Source: Candidatus Wolframiiraptor gerlachensis
GTDB taxonomy: Archaea > Thermoproteota > Nitrososphaeria_A > Caldarchaeales > Wolframiiraptoraceae
DNA: 64,000 nt
Assembly: GCA_021323375.2 (NCBI GenBank)
Contig: JAJPCT020000022.1
Location: forward strand, 1 to 64,000
Direction: 5' to 3'
A program made the position numbers and the translations under genes. Shown here one piece after another: positions 9,007 through 20,923 of the stretch. The notes beneath the pieces were generated by a model that was not told the origin of the DNA, made no database searches, and saw only the letters and a list, made by a program, of their open reading frames with translations. How positions within the stretch are numbered: the first letter of the stretch is position 1; each line of letters starts with the position of its first letter.

Positions 9007-9450
9007 TTAGATACTGTTATCCCTTACTATGAAGCGCCTATCTAGGTCCTCCATTCTGCCGCGTTTTATGTTCTCAACGAGCTCAAGCACCCTCCTTTTT
9101 ATCTCTTCTCTGATCCTCCTAGCTTCCTCTAGCGGCAGATCCGCTGGATCTGCTATATTCCACTCCAAGACCTTTTTAGCGTATATTACGGGGCACTGGG
9201 ATCCGCTACAGACTATGATGGCAAGATCGGCCTGCTCCTGAATCTCCCTATCAAGGAGCCTCGGCCTCTTGCCGCTTATATCTATTCCCTCCTCGAGCAT
9301 CAGCTTGACCGCATTTGGGTGAACCATCTCAGAGGGCTTCACACCAGCGCTAACCGCAGTCCAACCTTCCGGAGCATACTTGTTAAAATAGGCCTCAGCA
9401 ATCTGGCTCCTAAAACTATTCTCAACACATACGAAGAGAACTCGTCTCAT
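9007..9450 (-). CDS. Low-molecular-weight protein tyrosine phosphatase / arsenate reductase family
   Basis: MRRVLFVCVENSFRSQIAEAYFNKYAPEGWTAVSAGVKPS (Cx5R loop); track ORF extends to 9495. Confidence 0.88.
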   Translation of the reverse strand: MRRVLFVCVENSFRSQIAEAYFNKYAPEGWTAVSAGVKPSEMVHPNAVKLMLEEGIDISGKRPRLLDREIQEQADLAIIVCSGSQCPVIYAKKVLEWNIADPADLPLEEARRIREEIKRRVLELVENIKRGRMEDLDRRFIVRDNSI

Positions 9451-9553
9451 ACTCCTCGAGGACATAACTCCCGCATAAATTGTCGTGAATAGCATTACTT
9501 TAACGTTGTTTCGCCGAAATTCTTATAAATATGTTATAAACCTCTTAGAGGTA

Positions 9554-11083
9554 ATGAGCGGTCTTAAGCTGAGAAGCCCAGTTTTCTCCGGGATATATCG
9601 TGAGTCTAATGGGGTATATGAATTTGCGACGTTTGTTGGTGGGAAGTGGATCTGGAAAGATGAGATGATTGATGTTAGGAGCCCGATAGATTTGAGTATT
9701 ATCGGCAGGGTGCCGAGGCTTGACTGGGATGATATAGACCGCGCACTTGACGTGGTTTACTCGGCTGGAAGATGGAGTATCAGGGACACTCCAGGCTGGA
9801 GGAGGCTTGAGCTCCTTGAGAGGCTGGCTGACCTCATGGAGGAGCATAGAGATGATCTCGTGGAATCCCTGATAATCAACTCGGGGAAGACGCGAGGCCA
9901 AGCCGTGGGGGAGGTTAATGCAAGCATAGATCGGCTAAGAAGAGCTGATCTGGACGCGAGGAAGATTTACGGGGAGTATATGCCGGGGGACTGGGATCCA
10001 ACAACCCTCGAGACAGAGGCCGTGGTCAGGCGCGAGCCCCTCGGAGTGGTCCTCGCGATAATTCCCTTCAATTATCCGCTCTTCGACGCGGTCTCCAAGT
10101 TCACCTATAGCGTGGTCGCGGGTAATGCGGTTGTGATCAAGCCGCCCTCAGCTGACCCGATTCCGATACTGTTATTTGCAAAGCTGGTTGAGGAATCTGG
10201 CTTCCCGAAGGAAGCATTCTCAGTCCTAACCATTCCAGGCAGGGAATCTGACAGGCTTATATCGGATTGGAGAATTCAGGCCATAAGCTTCACGGGTAGC
10301 AGTGGGACTGGGAGAAAGGTTATCCAGGCCGCAGGCATCAAGCAGTTTATAATGGAGCTGGGAGGCGGCGATCCAGCCATAGTCCTGCCCGATGCAGATC
10401 TGGACTTCGCCGCTGAGAGGGTCGCGGCTGGAATTTACAGCTATGCGGGCCAGAGATGCGATGCCATAAAACTAGTTCTCGTCGCGAATGATATCTACCA
10501 GGACTTCAGAGACAAGCTCGTTTCACAGCTATCGAGAGTTGTTGTCGGAGATCCGCGAGACGAAAAGACCACCATGGGGCCGCTGATAAGCCCTGAATCG
10601 GCAGACGAGATGATGAACAGTATTGAGGAGGCGGTTAAGGCCGGCGGCAGAATATTGTATGGTGGAAGGAAGCTGGGAGAGACGTATGTCGAGCCGACAT
10701 TAATCGAGATATTGGATAAAAACGTGCTGAAGGGTCTAAAGCTGTATAGGGAGGAGGTTTTTGCGCCAGTAGCACTGATAACAAGCTTCAGTAATCTTGA
10801 TGAGGCGATAGAGCTGGCTAATGGGAGAGCCTATGGCCTCGATGCCGCGATCTTCGGCTATAACATGGATCAGGTGAGGAAACTTGCGAGATTACTCGAA
10901 TTCGGCGCGATATACATTAATGATATGCCGAGGCATGGTGTAGGATACTATCCATTCGGCGGTAGAAAGGACTCGGGAATAGGCAGGGAGGGCGTGGGAT
11001 ATTCTATAGAATATGTAACTACATATAAGACAATAGTGTATAACTATAGGGAGAAAGGTGTGTGGAGATATTTGGCGGATTAG
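9554..11083 (+). CDS. gapN: Non-phosphorylating glyceraldehyde-3-phosphate dehydrogenase (archaeal GAPN type)
   Basis: Recalled similarity to T. tenax GAPN: GEYMPGDWDPTTLETEAVVRREPLGVV, FIMELGGGDPAIVLPDADLD, GIYSYAGQRCDAIKLVL, AIYINDMPRHGVGYYPFGGRKDSGIGREG. Confidence 0.9.
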   Translation: MSGLKLRSPVFSGIYRESNGVYEFATFVGGKWIWKDEMIDVRSPIDLSIIGRVPRLDWDDIDRALDVVYSAGRWSIRDTPGWRRLELLERLADLMEEHRDDLVESLIINSGKTRGQAVGEVNASIDRLRRADLDARKIYGEYMPGDWDPTTLETEAVVRREPLGVVLAIIPFNYPLFDAVSKFTYSVVAGNAVVIKPPSADPIPILLFAKLVEESGFPKEAFSVLTIPGRESDRLISDWRIQAISFTGSSGTGRKVIQAAGIKQFIMELGGGDPAIVLPDADLDFAAERVAAGIYSYAGQRCDAIKLVLVANDIYQDFRDKLVSQLSRVVVGDPRDEKTTMGPLISPESADEMMNSIEEAVKAGGRILYGGRKLGETYVEPTLIEILDKNVLKGLKLYREEVFAPVALITSFSNLDEAIELANGRAYGLDAAIFGYNMDQVRKLARLLEFGAIYINDMPRHGVGYYPFGGRKDSGIGREGVGYSIEYVTTYKTIVYNYREKGVWRYLAD

Positions 11084-11088
11084 CAGCC

Positions 11089-11646
11089 CTAGAAGCCGAC
11101 GTATCTATCCTTTGACACGTTGCAAATTGGGCACTTCTCCGGGGGCTCGTCTCCCACATAAGTGTGTCCGCAGACCGGACATATCCAGACCTTACCCTTC
11201 AGCGGCCAATCCTGTCCTTGATCCACATAACTCTTAGCTTCCCTATATAGCTGAGCGTGAATCTTCTCAGCTTCATATGCGTAGCGGAAGCTTTGCTCTG
11301 CACCTTTGAAGCCCTGGAACTTCGCTATCTCTATGTAGACGGGGTACATCTCATTAACCTCATACTCCTCCCCCATTATGCCAAGTTCCAAGTTCTTCGA
11401 GGTGTTACCCGGGCCCGCCGGGGTTCCCGCGGCCACCTTGAAATCCTCCTTATAATCCCTCAAATTATTGTAGTGATTCCTCGCGTGGACGAACTCTGCA
11501 TATGCCACTGCTCTAAAGAGCCTCGCGACATTCGGGAACTTCTCCCTCTCGGCGATATCCGCGAAAATAAAATACCTCATATGGGCCATGGACTCGCCGG
11601 CGAAGGCGCTTAAAAGCGCATCCCTAGTCATGGGCCTTACAGACAT
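11089..11646 (-). CDS. Rubrerythrin
   Basis: Ferritin-like N-terminus and C-terminal rubredoxin WICPVCGHTYVGDEPPEKCPICNVSKDRY. Confidence 0.96.
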   Translation of the reverse strand: MSVRPMTRDALLSAFAGESMAHMRYFIFADIAEREKFPNVARLFRAVAYAEFVHARNHYNNLRDYKEDFKVAAGTPAGPGNTSKNLELGIMGEEYEVNEMYPVYIEIAKFQGFKGAEQSFRYAYEAEKIHAQLYREAKSYVDQGQDWPLKGKVWICPVCGHTYVGDEPPEKCPICNVSKDRYVGF

Positions 11647-11748
11647 ACATCCTCACACAGTTATTATCTGTAAAAATGCTGTTATATAAAGAATTTTCAA
11701 AGAAGCCTCTTCAGAAAATTTTTAAGCATCGTATCCAATTATAGTGAC

Positions 11749-12057
11749 ATGGCTCGTAAAGAACCCCTCTGCTTGAAATGTTTCAAGTATTCCCCCCATC
11801 CGATCTATCCCTCGATAATGATCTGCGTGGAGGATAATACTGTGATCTCGATGCCTAAGGAGGAGTGCTCGGGCTATGTTGAGAGGGAGTTTGAGGTCCT
11901 TGTCAAGCTGCTGCTCGAGAGGGGGTTCCTCTATTGCGCCGACTGCCAGCAGCCAATCTACTCCCCTGATGAGTTGCGCCATCATGCGAAGGATAGAGTG
12001 ATGGCATCAATTCCACCGGATGAGGTGGCTTGCGAGGAATCTCCAGCAGCGGATTAG
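11749..12057 (+). CDS. Conserved small protein with CxxC-type metal sites
   Basis: CLKCFKYSPHPIYPSIMIC and FLYCADCQQPIYSPDELRHH; directly upstream of korA-like gene. Confidence 0.6.
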   Translation: MARKEPLCLKCFKYSPHPIYPSIMICVEDNTVISMPKEECSGYVEREFEVLVKLLLERGFLYCADCQQPIYSPDELRHHAKDRVMASIPPDEVACEESPAAD

Positions 12058-12067
12058 GCGTGGGATT

Positions 12068-14915
<2,848 letters not shown>

Positions 14916-15043
14916 TTTAAATCCAGCCCGAGGGGGTGCAGGGGAATAGAAGCCGGCTAACGAGGCTTATACACCCCCCTTATTACATCCGAGATCTCCC
15001 ATTTTTGGCACAAAAATAAGAGGGGGGAGTGGATGGATTAGTT

Positions 15044-15790
15044 TTACGGCAGCGTGTAGCCACCGTCAATGATTATATTCTGGCCTGTTATGAAGCTCGA
15101 CTTATCACTCGCCAAGAAGAGCACCAAGTTTGCCACATCCTCCGGCTTTCCAAGCCTGCCTAGGGGTATTGCGTGCTTTAGCTGCTCTAGGGCTTCTTTA
15201 CCTAGTGATTGGAGAGCTGGGGTCTCAATCGGTCCTGGGGCTATAGAGTTCACGTTTATGCCATATTGGGCCACCTCAAGGGCCAGTGCCCTCGTGAATC
15301 CTGCTATCCCCGCCTTGCTCGCGGCATAATGAGCGGCATTTGGGAATCCAACTACGGAACCTATGGCGGATGATATGCTTATTATTTTGCCATACCTCTG
15401 CTCGATCATCTTCGGGAGAACAGCTCTGGTAAAGTTGAAGACTCCCTTAAGGTTTATGTCCAAGACCTTATCCCAGTCCTGCTCGCTCATAACCGCCAGC
15501 GGCTTGAAGGGCGCAATGCCCGCGTTGTTGACGAGGATGTCTATCCTGCCATACTTCTCCAACACCTGTCCCACAGCCTTATGAGCATCATCCCAGCTTG
15601 ATACATCACACTTGATGGCAAGGCCATCTCCACCCCGCCCCTTAATCTCCTCCAAAACATCGAATATCTTATCCGAGACATCTATCAGAGCAACCTTAGC
15701 GCCGCTGGCAGCCAACTGCAGGGCTATCTCCCTGCCTATCCCCTGCCCAGCCCCCGTCACTATCGCAACCTTACCATTCAGCTCGAACAT
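15044..15790 (-). CDS. SDR family oxidoreductase (FabG-like)
   Basis: MFELNGKVAIVTGAGQGIGREIA, NNAGIAP, ISISSAIG...YAASKAG, FITGQNIIIDGGYTLP. Confidence 0.93.
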   Translation of the reverse strand: MFELNGKVAIVTGAGQGIGREIALQLAASGAKVALIDVSDKIFDVLEEIKGRGGDGLAIKCDVSSWDDAHKAVGQVLEKYGRIDILVNNAGIAPFKPLAVMSEQDWDKVLDINLKGVFNFTRAVLPKMIEQRYGKIISISSAIGSVVGFPNAAHYAASKAGIAGFTRALALEVAQYGINVNSIAPGPIETPALQSLGKEALEQLKHAIPLGRLGKPEDVANLVLFLASDKSSFITGQNIIIDGGYTLP

Positions 15791-15900
15791 CACTTGTAAG
15801 ATAACAATGTCATAATTTAAGCATTCCTGCATAATCGTGAATGAAAAGATCAAAGCTTATATAGGGATTACGGAGTTATAATTTTGAAGGGTATTTCGCC

Positions 15901-16989
15901 TTGAGCTGTGGATGCGGTGTCCAGCATGGGCACGAGGGCGGAGGCGGGAGCTGCCATGTCTCTGCTCCTAGCCCTAGGAGGTGGTGTAGGGAGAGGCTCT
16001 TCGTAGTAGCTCTAGGCCTATTTGGTCTCTATATTGCTCATATTGTTCTGGATTATTTCGGCGTATCGGTTTTGGGCGGCCTATTCTCGGCACTTTATGA
16101 ATATGCTGGGATGATTTGGCTCCCGATGACTATTGGGCTGCTTGTAGGGGGTCTGATCGACCGATTTGTTCCATCCGAGTATATTTGGAGGGTTCTCGCC
16201 CAGCATAGGAGGAGAAGCATATTCTATTCAGTTGGATTGGGGTTCTTGGCTTCAGCCTGTTCTCACGGCATTCTCGCAATATCTATGGAGCTTTATAGGA
16301 AAGGTGCATCAACCCCAGCTGTTATATCCTTCCTTCTAGCCTCGCCATGGGCAAATATGCCGATCACAATACTGCTACTCGGCTTCTTCGGCGTCAAGGC
16401 TCTAATATTCATATTCACAGCAATACTCATCGCCATAGTGACTGGACTGCTTTACCAAGTGCTGGATAGAGCCGGTTTGGTGGAGCGCAATACTCATAGT
16501 GCCGTCCCCGAAAATAATTTCCCGCTCCTAGACGATATTAAGTCCCGGTGGCGCGCATATGACTTTAGGGCTAGGAGGCTAGTCAGCGACCTGATAGGAA
16601 TTCTTAGGAGCTCTTGGGAGCTGGCGAGGATGATCCTCTGGTGGATTGTCATCGGCATGCTCATCGCGGCGGCCATAAGCGCCTACATCCCAACGGAGAT
16701 ATTTATGAACCACATGGGCCCAACCTTGTCCGGCTTACTAGCGACATTGATCTTCGCTACGATCATAGAGATCTGCTCTGAGGGAACCTCACCGGTCGCG
16801 CTTGAGATATATAGGCAGACTGGCGCATTCGGGAACGCGCTAGTATTCTTGATGGCCGGTGTGGCGACAGACTATACGGAGATTGGGTTAATCTGGTCTA
16901 ATATAGGGAAGAGGGCAGCTCTATTGTTACCAGTAATAACGGTCCCCCAGATAGTGATAATCGGATATTTTCTGAACATGATTCTGTAA
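15901..16989 (+). CDS. Permease, DUF318/ArsP-like family, with His/Cys-rich N-terminus (TTG start)
   Basis: MSCGCGVQHGHEGGGGSCHV followed by about 10 hydrophobic segments; ASACSHGILAISMELYRKGASTPAVISFLLASPWANMP. Confidence 0.85.
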   Translation: MSCGCGVQHGHEGGGGSCHVSAPSPRRWCRERLFVVALGLFGLYIAHIVLDYFGVSVLGGLFSALYEYAGMIWLPMTIGLLVGGLIDRFVPSEYIWRVLAQHRRRSIFYSVGLGFLASACSHGILAISMELYRKGASTPAVISFLLASPWANMPITILLLGFFGVKALIFIFTAILIAIVTGLLYQVLDRAGLVERNTHSAVPENNFPLLDDIKSRWRAYDFRARRLVSDLIGILRSSWELARMILWWIVIGMLIAAAISAYIPTEIFMNHMGPTLSGLLATLIFATIIEICSEGTSPVALEIYRQTGAFGNALVFLMAGVATDYTEIGLIWSNIGKRAALLLPVITVPQIVIIGYFLNMIL

Positions 16990-17044
16990 ATTTCTAGAAG
17001 CTTGGATGAGGCTTAACCCGAGTTATCAATAGCTCTTTGTCAAA

Positions 17045-17053
17045 ATTTTATAT
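17045..17053 (+). promoter_or_regulatory. TATA-box-like promoter for trxB
   Basis: attttatatc about 25-30 bp upstream of ATG 17078, consistent with a leaderless transcript. Confidence 0.5.
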
Positions 17054-17077
17054 CAGCCCACTACTCCTTATTCGCGC

Positions 17078-18019
17078 ATGAGCTCCCAGAATGAATACGA
17101 TGTGATTATCATAGGTTCTGGGCCTGCTGGTTGTACTGCCGCGATCTACACATCTAGGGCTGGCCTAAGGACCCTTGTGATGGGCGGCGTAACTCCCGGC
17201 GGCCAGCTCATGAAGACCACGCTAGTCGAGAACTTCCCAGGGTTCTCGAATGGTATTAGGGGGCCGGATCTGATGATGGAGATGATGAAGCAGGCCGAGG
17301 GATTTGGCGCTGAGATAATCTATAGGAATGCCACGCGTGTGGACTTTTCATCCCACCCGCTCAAGGTCTTCGCCGACGACGAGGAATACTCCGCGCTATC
17401 CGTCATAATAGCGACTGGTGCTAAGCCTAAGATGCTTGGATTGGAGTCTGAGCAGAGGCTTATGGGTAGGGGCGTCTCGACCTGCGCGACATGTGATGCC
17501 CCGCTATATAAGGGCGCCAAGAACCTCGTAGTGGTGGGAGGTGGTGATAGCGCCGCTGAATATGCCCTCTTCTGCGCAAAGATAGCGGAGAGAGTGACCA
17601 TGATACATAGAAGGGATAGGCTCAGAGCCTCAAGAATTCTGCAGGATAGGCTATTCTCAGAGCCGAAGATAATGATACTCTGGAGTAGCATCGTCGAGGA
17701 TATTATTGGTGAGGATAGGGTTGAGGGGGTGCTTGTGAGAAACCTTGTTAATGGTGAGCTGAGTAGAATAGACTGTGAAGCGGTTTTCATAGCGATAGGG
17801 CATAAGCCCGAGACCGAGATCTTCCGAGGCTGGCTCGAGATGGATGATGAGGGCTACATAATTACAAGAGATTTCGTCAAGACTAGTATCGAAGGGGTCT
17901 TCGCCGCTGGTGAGGTAATGGATAAGAGGTATAGGCAAGCCATAACATCAGCTGGATTCGGGTGTATGGCCGCATTAGAGGCGATAAAGTACGTGGAAAT
18001 GATTAGAGGCTCTAAATAG
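17078..18019 (+). CDS. trxB: Thioredoxin-disulfide reductase
   Basis: DVIIIGSGPAGCTAAIYTSRAGL, GVSTCATCDAPLYKG, VVGGGDSAAEYALF, GVFAAGEVMDK. Confidence 0.95.
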   Translation: MSSQNEYDVIIIGSGPAGCTAAIYTSRAGLRTLVMGGVTPGGQLMKTTLVENFPGFSNGIRGPDLMMEMMKQAEGFGAEIIYRNATRVDFSSHPLKVFADDEEYSALSVIIATGAKPKMLGLESEQRLMGRGVSTCATCDAPLYKGAKNLVVVGGGDSAAEYALFCAKIAERVTMIHRRDRLRASRILQDRLFSEPKIMILWSSIVEDIIGEDRVEGVLVRNLVNGELSRIDCEAVFIAIGHKPETEIFRGWLEMDDEGYIITRDFVKTSIEGVFAAGEVMDKRYRQAITSAGFGCMAALEAIKYVEMIRGSK

Positions 18020-18067
18020 AACGGTCAACCTACTCATGCCTCTAGTTTATGTAATGATAACTGGATT

Positions 18068-19018
18068 CTAGCCCTCCTCTTCCACGGCTATTGGCACTTC
18101 TAAGTTGAAGGCCTTGTAATCCCTTATTATCTTGAGCCTAATCATCCCCCTTTCCATGTATTCCTCCAAGATCTTTCTTAAATCACCTACCTTACGAACT
18201 GAATGACCCATCGCCTCGATGATAATGTCCCCCTCCCTGATCCCACTTAGATATGCTGGACTTCCCCTGAGAACTCTTACGACTAGAAGACCCTCTGATG
18301 TCTTGAGTGAAAGGTATCTAGCGATATGTTCTCCCAAGGGTATGGTTATTACTCCGATCCACGGTCTTAGGGCTTTTCCATATCTCGAGAAAATCTCCAT
18401 AAACCTTTTTATCGTGTTTATTGGTATCGCGAAGCCTATTCCCTGTGCGTATGGTATCATAGCTGTGGTCATGCCTATGACCTCGCCCCTCATATTGAGG
18501 AGCGGGCCGCCGCTATTGCCCGGATTTATCGCGGCATCCGTCTGGATCAGGTCCTCCAAGATGAAGCCCTCGCCCTCAATAGTCCTACCAACGGCGCTCA
18601 CTACACCGAGGCTGACATTTGGTCCAAGAAGACCCAAAGGGCTGCCGATGGCAAGAACGAGCTCGCCAACCCTAATGCTATCCGAGTCGCCGAGTTTTAG
18701 GGGCTTAAGCTCGTCCTCCATGACTCTTAAGAGCGCTACATCGCGTGATGGAGATCGAGTTACAACAACACCCTCAAACCTCCTCCCACCTATTAAGACT
18801 TCTATAGAACCAGTCTCAGAGACTACATGATTATTGGTTACAAGATATCCATCATGCGAGATCACGAAAGCGGACCCGACACCCCTGACTGGGACAGGCC
18901 TTAGGAAGGCATCCATCCTTATCCCAGCAACTATCACGCTGGCAACACTATCCCACGAGTCTTCAACAAGCTTACTAATCTCATTCGAAAGCGGTTCTAG
19001 TAAATTCTCTTTCATCAA
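18068..19018 (-). CDS. HtrA/DegP-like trypsin-type serine protease with PDZ domain
   Basis: GSAFVISHDGYLVTNNHVV, SRDVALLRV, TDAAINPGNSGGPLLNMRGEVIG. Confidence 0.95.
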   Translation of the reverse strand: MMKENLLEPLSNEISKLVEDSWDSVASVIVAGIRMDAFLRPVPVRGVGSAFVISHDGYLVTNNHVVSETGSIEVLIGGRRFEGVVVTRSPSRDVALLRVMEDELKPLKLGDSDSIRVGELVLAIGSPLGLLGPNVSLGVVSAVGRTIEGEGFILEDLIQTDAAINPGNSGGPLLNMRGEVIGMTTAMIPYAQGIGFAIPINTIKRFMEIFSRYGKALRPWIGVITIPLGEHIARYLSLKTSEGLLVVRVLRGSPAYLSGIREGDIIIEAMGHSVRKVGDLRKILEEYMERGMIRLKIIRDYKAFNLEVPIAVEEEG

Positions 19019-19065
19019 AGTAAAAATAAATTAGGCTGTATAAAAACTGGTTCTTCAGCTATGAC

Positions 19066-20505
19066 TCAATAACGTATCTTTATGTGTTTTGGCTCAAGAT
19101 ATTGCATCAAGCCGCTTCTCCCCAGATCATGACCCAGCCCACTCTGCTTCCAAGCCGGGTATGGAGCCTCAACGGAGGTAACGTCAACGTTGTTCACTCC
19201 AACGCTCCCGAACTCAAGCCTTTGAGCGACATCACGCGCAAGCTTAAGACTATTAGTATATACATACGCCACTAGACCGTATTCTGTCTGGTTAGCCCAT
19301 TCTATCGCATAATCGGTTGATTCAAATGGCATTACACCTACCACAGGCCCAAATGTTTCTTCCCTCATGACTTTCATCTCGTGATTCACATTAACCAATA
19401 TTGTTGGCTCATACCAGTAACCCTTAAGAAATAACTCACCCTCCGGTCTTTTGCCGCCACAGAGTACTTTAGCACCCTTGCTAACCGCGTCATTAACATG
19501 GTCTATTACTTTGCTCAAGGCTTCTTTATTGGACATCGGGCCTAGATCTGTGCTTGGATCAAATGGATCTCCGATTTTGAGTTTCTTGGTTTCTTCCACG
19601 AACTTCTCAACGAATTCGGCGTATATGCTTTTCTGCACGTATATTCTGTTGATGGAGTTGCATATCTGGCCCATGTTCCTGAATGATCTCCTAACAGCTC
19701 CCTTGACGGCCAAGTCTAGGTCGGCATCTGCGAATACTATCATCGGGGTCTGATTACCTAGCTCGAGAGTTAGCCTCTTCAAGCCTCGTGATGCGAGTGC
19801 CATTATCCTCCTGCCAACCTCGGTTGAGCCGGTGAAAGTCACCTTCCTAACAAGTGGATGCGATACGAGGGCTTCACCCACATCCTTGCCAGATCCTGTG
19901 ACTATATTAATCACACCTCTTGGGACTCCGGCCTCGGCGAAGCATTCCACGAATTTTATGGGTGATATGGGTGTATATGATGACGGCTTCGCGACAATCG
20001 TGCATCCAGCGGCTAGCGCTGCCCCAATCTTCCAAGATAATAGCTGGACTGGATAATTCCATGGTGTTATAGACGCCACCACACCAACCGGCTGCCATAT
20101 GACAATACTATCATGATCTTTATCTGGTAGGGGGATGACTTGGCCATAAACCCTGAAAATCTCCTCGGTGAAGTATCTTAGAGCATAAGCGGCATTCAAA
20201 ACCTCGTTTAATGCTTGTTTTATGGGCTTCCCCTGTTCCATTGTCAGATATCTCGCTATCTCTTCTGCACGCTTCTCAACGATGTCCGCAACCTTGTGCA
20301 GAAGGCTTCTGCGATCATTCAAGGAGCTCTCAGACCATTCCCTAAATGCCCTATAAGCGGCCTGAACTGCACGATCCACGTCCGCTGGGCCGCAGGAGGA
20401 AACCTCCGCGAAAACCTCTTCCGTCGCCGGATTCACAACCCCGAAATAACCTCCATCACTAGCTCCAACCCATTCTCCATCTATGAACATAAGAAAGCGC
20501 TCCAT
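19066..20505 (-). CDS. Aldehyde dehydrogenase family protein (succinate-semialdehyde DH-like)
   Basis: VASITPWNYPVQLLSWKIGAALAAGC, VTFTGSTEVGRRI, LTLELGNQTPMIVFADADLD, FRNMGQICNSINRIYV. Confidence 0.93.
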   Translation of the reverse strand: MERFLMFIDGEWVGASDGGYFGVVNPATEEVFAEVSSCGPADVDRAVQAAYRAFREWSESSLNDRRSLLHKVADIVEKRAEEIARYLTMEQGKPIKQALNEVLNAAYALRYFTEEIFRVYGQVIPLPDKDHDSIVIWQPVGVVASITPWNYPVQLLSWKIGAALAAGCTIVAKPSSYTPISPIKFVECFAEAGVPRGVINIVTGSGKDVGEALVSHPLVRKVTFTGSTEVGRRIMALASRGLKRLTLELGNQTPMIVFADADLDLAVKGAVRRSFRNMGQICNSINRIYVQKSIYAEFVEKFVEETKKLKIGDPFDPSTDLGPMSNKEALSKVIDHVNDAVSKGAKVLCGGKRPEGELFLKGYWYEPTILVNVNHEMKVMREETFGPVVGVMPFESTDYAIEWANQTEYGLVAYVYTNSLKLARDVAQRLEFGSVGVNNVDVTSVEAPYPAWKQSGLGHDLGRSGLMQYLEPKHIKIRY

Positions 20506-20528
20506 GAGCTCACCTCGATATGACTGTG

Positions 20529-20921
20529 TTATGACATGCTAATAAATATTGTGGGGCATAGACTACAGTGTAGGATGTCTATTTCCGGATCGAGCTTCTT
20601 GTGATATGCGCAGAAGTATTTCTTAGATAGAATGTAGGCGGTTATCTTCACTATCTTCTCCTGAATCTGGTTCTCGTCGAGCTCGTTTGCCATTATCTTG
20701 GTGGCAAGCTCCTCGATCATACGTGTAACATCGCCGAATCTTGTAAGCCTTATGCCAGCGCCCCTCTCGGACTTTATGTATCTCGTGATCGCCGAGCGTG
20801 ATAGGCCAAGGATCCTAGCGGCATCTGCCCTCAACATCCCCCTCATGACAAGCTCTTTCGCTAGGTGTCGCCTGATAGATGGTACGATGTATCTCGTGGC
20901 TAGCTCGAATACATCCCTCAT
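20529..20921 (-). CDS. HTH transcriptional regulator with C-terminal Cys/His cluster
   Basis: LVMRGMLRADAARILGLSRSAITRYIKSERG HTH; C-terminal FCAYHKKLDPEIDILHCSLC. Confidence 0.7.
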   Translation of the reverse strand: MRDVFELATRYIVPSIRRHLAKELVMRGMLRADAARILGLSRSAITRYIKSERGAGIRLTRFGDVTRMIEELATKIMANELDENQIQEKIVKITAYILSKKYFCAYHKKLDPEIDILHCSLCPTIFISMS

Positions 20922-20923
20922 GT

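Noticed and set aside
9545-9901. 118-aa minus-strand ORF inside gapN
   Set aside because: Antisense to well-supported GAPN coding sequence, no recognisable domain.
19907-20523. Plus and minus ORFs inside the aldehyde dehydrogenase gene
   Set aside because: Overlap the confident ALDH reading frame and lack any domain features.
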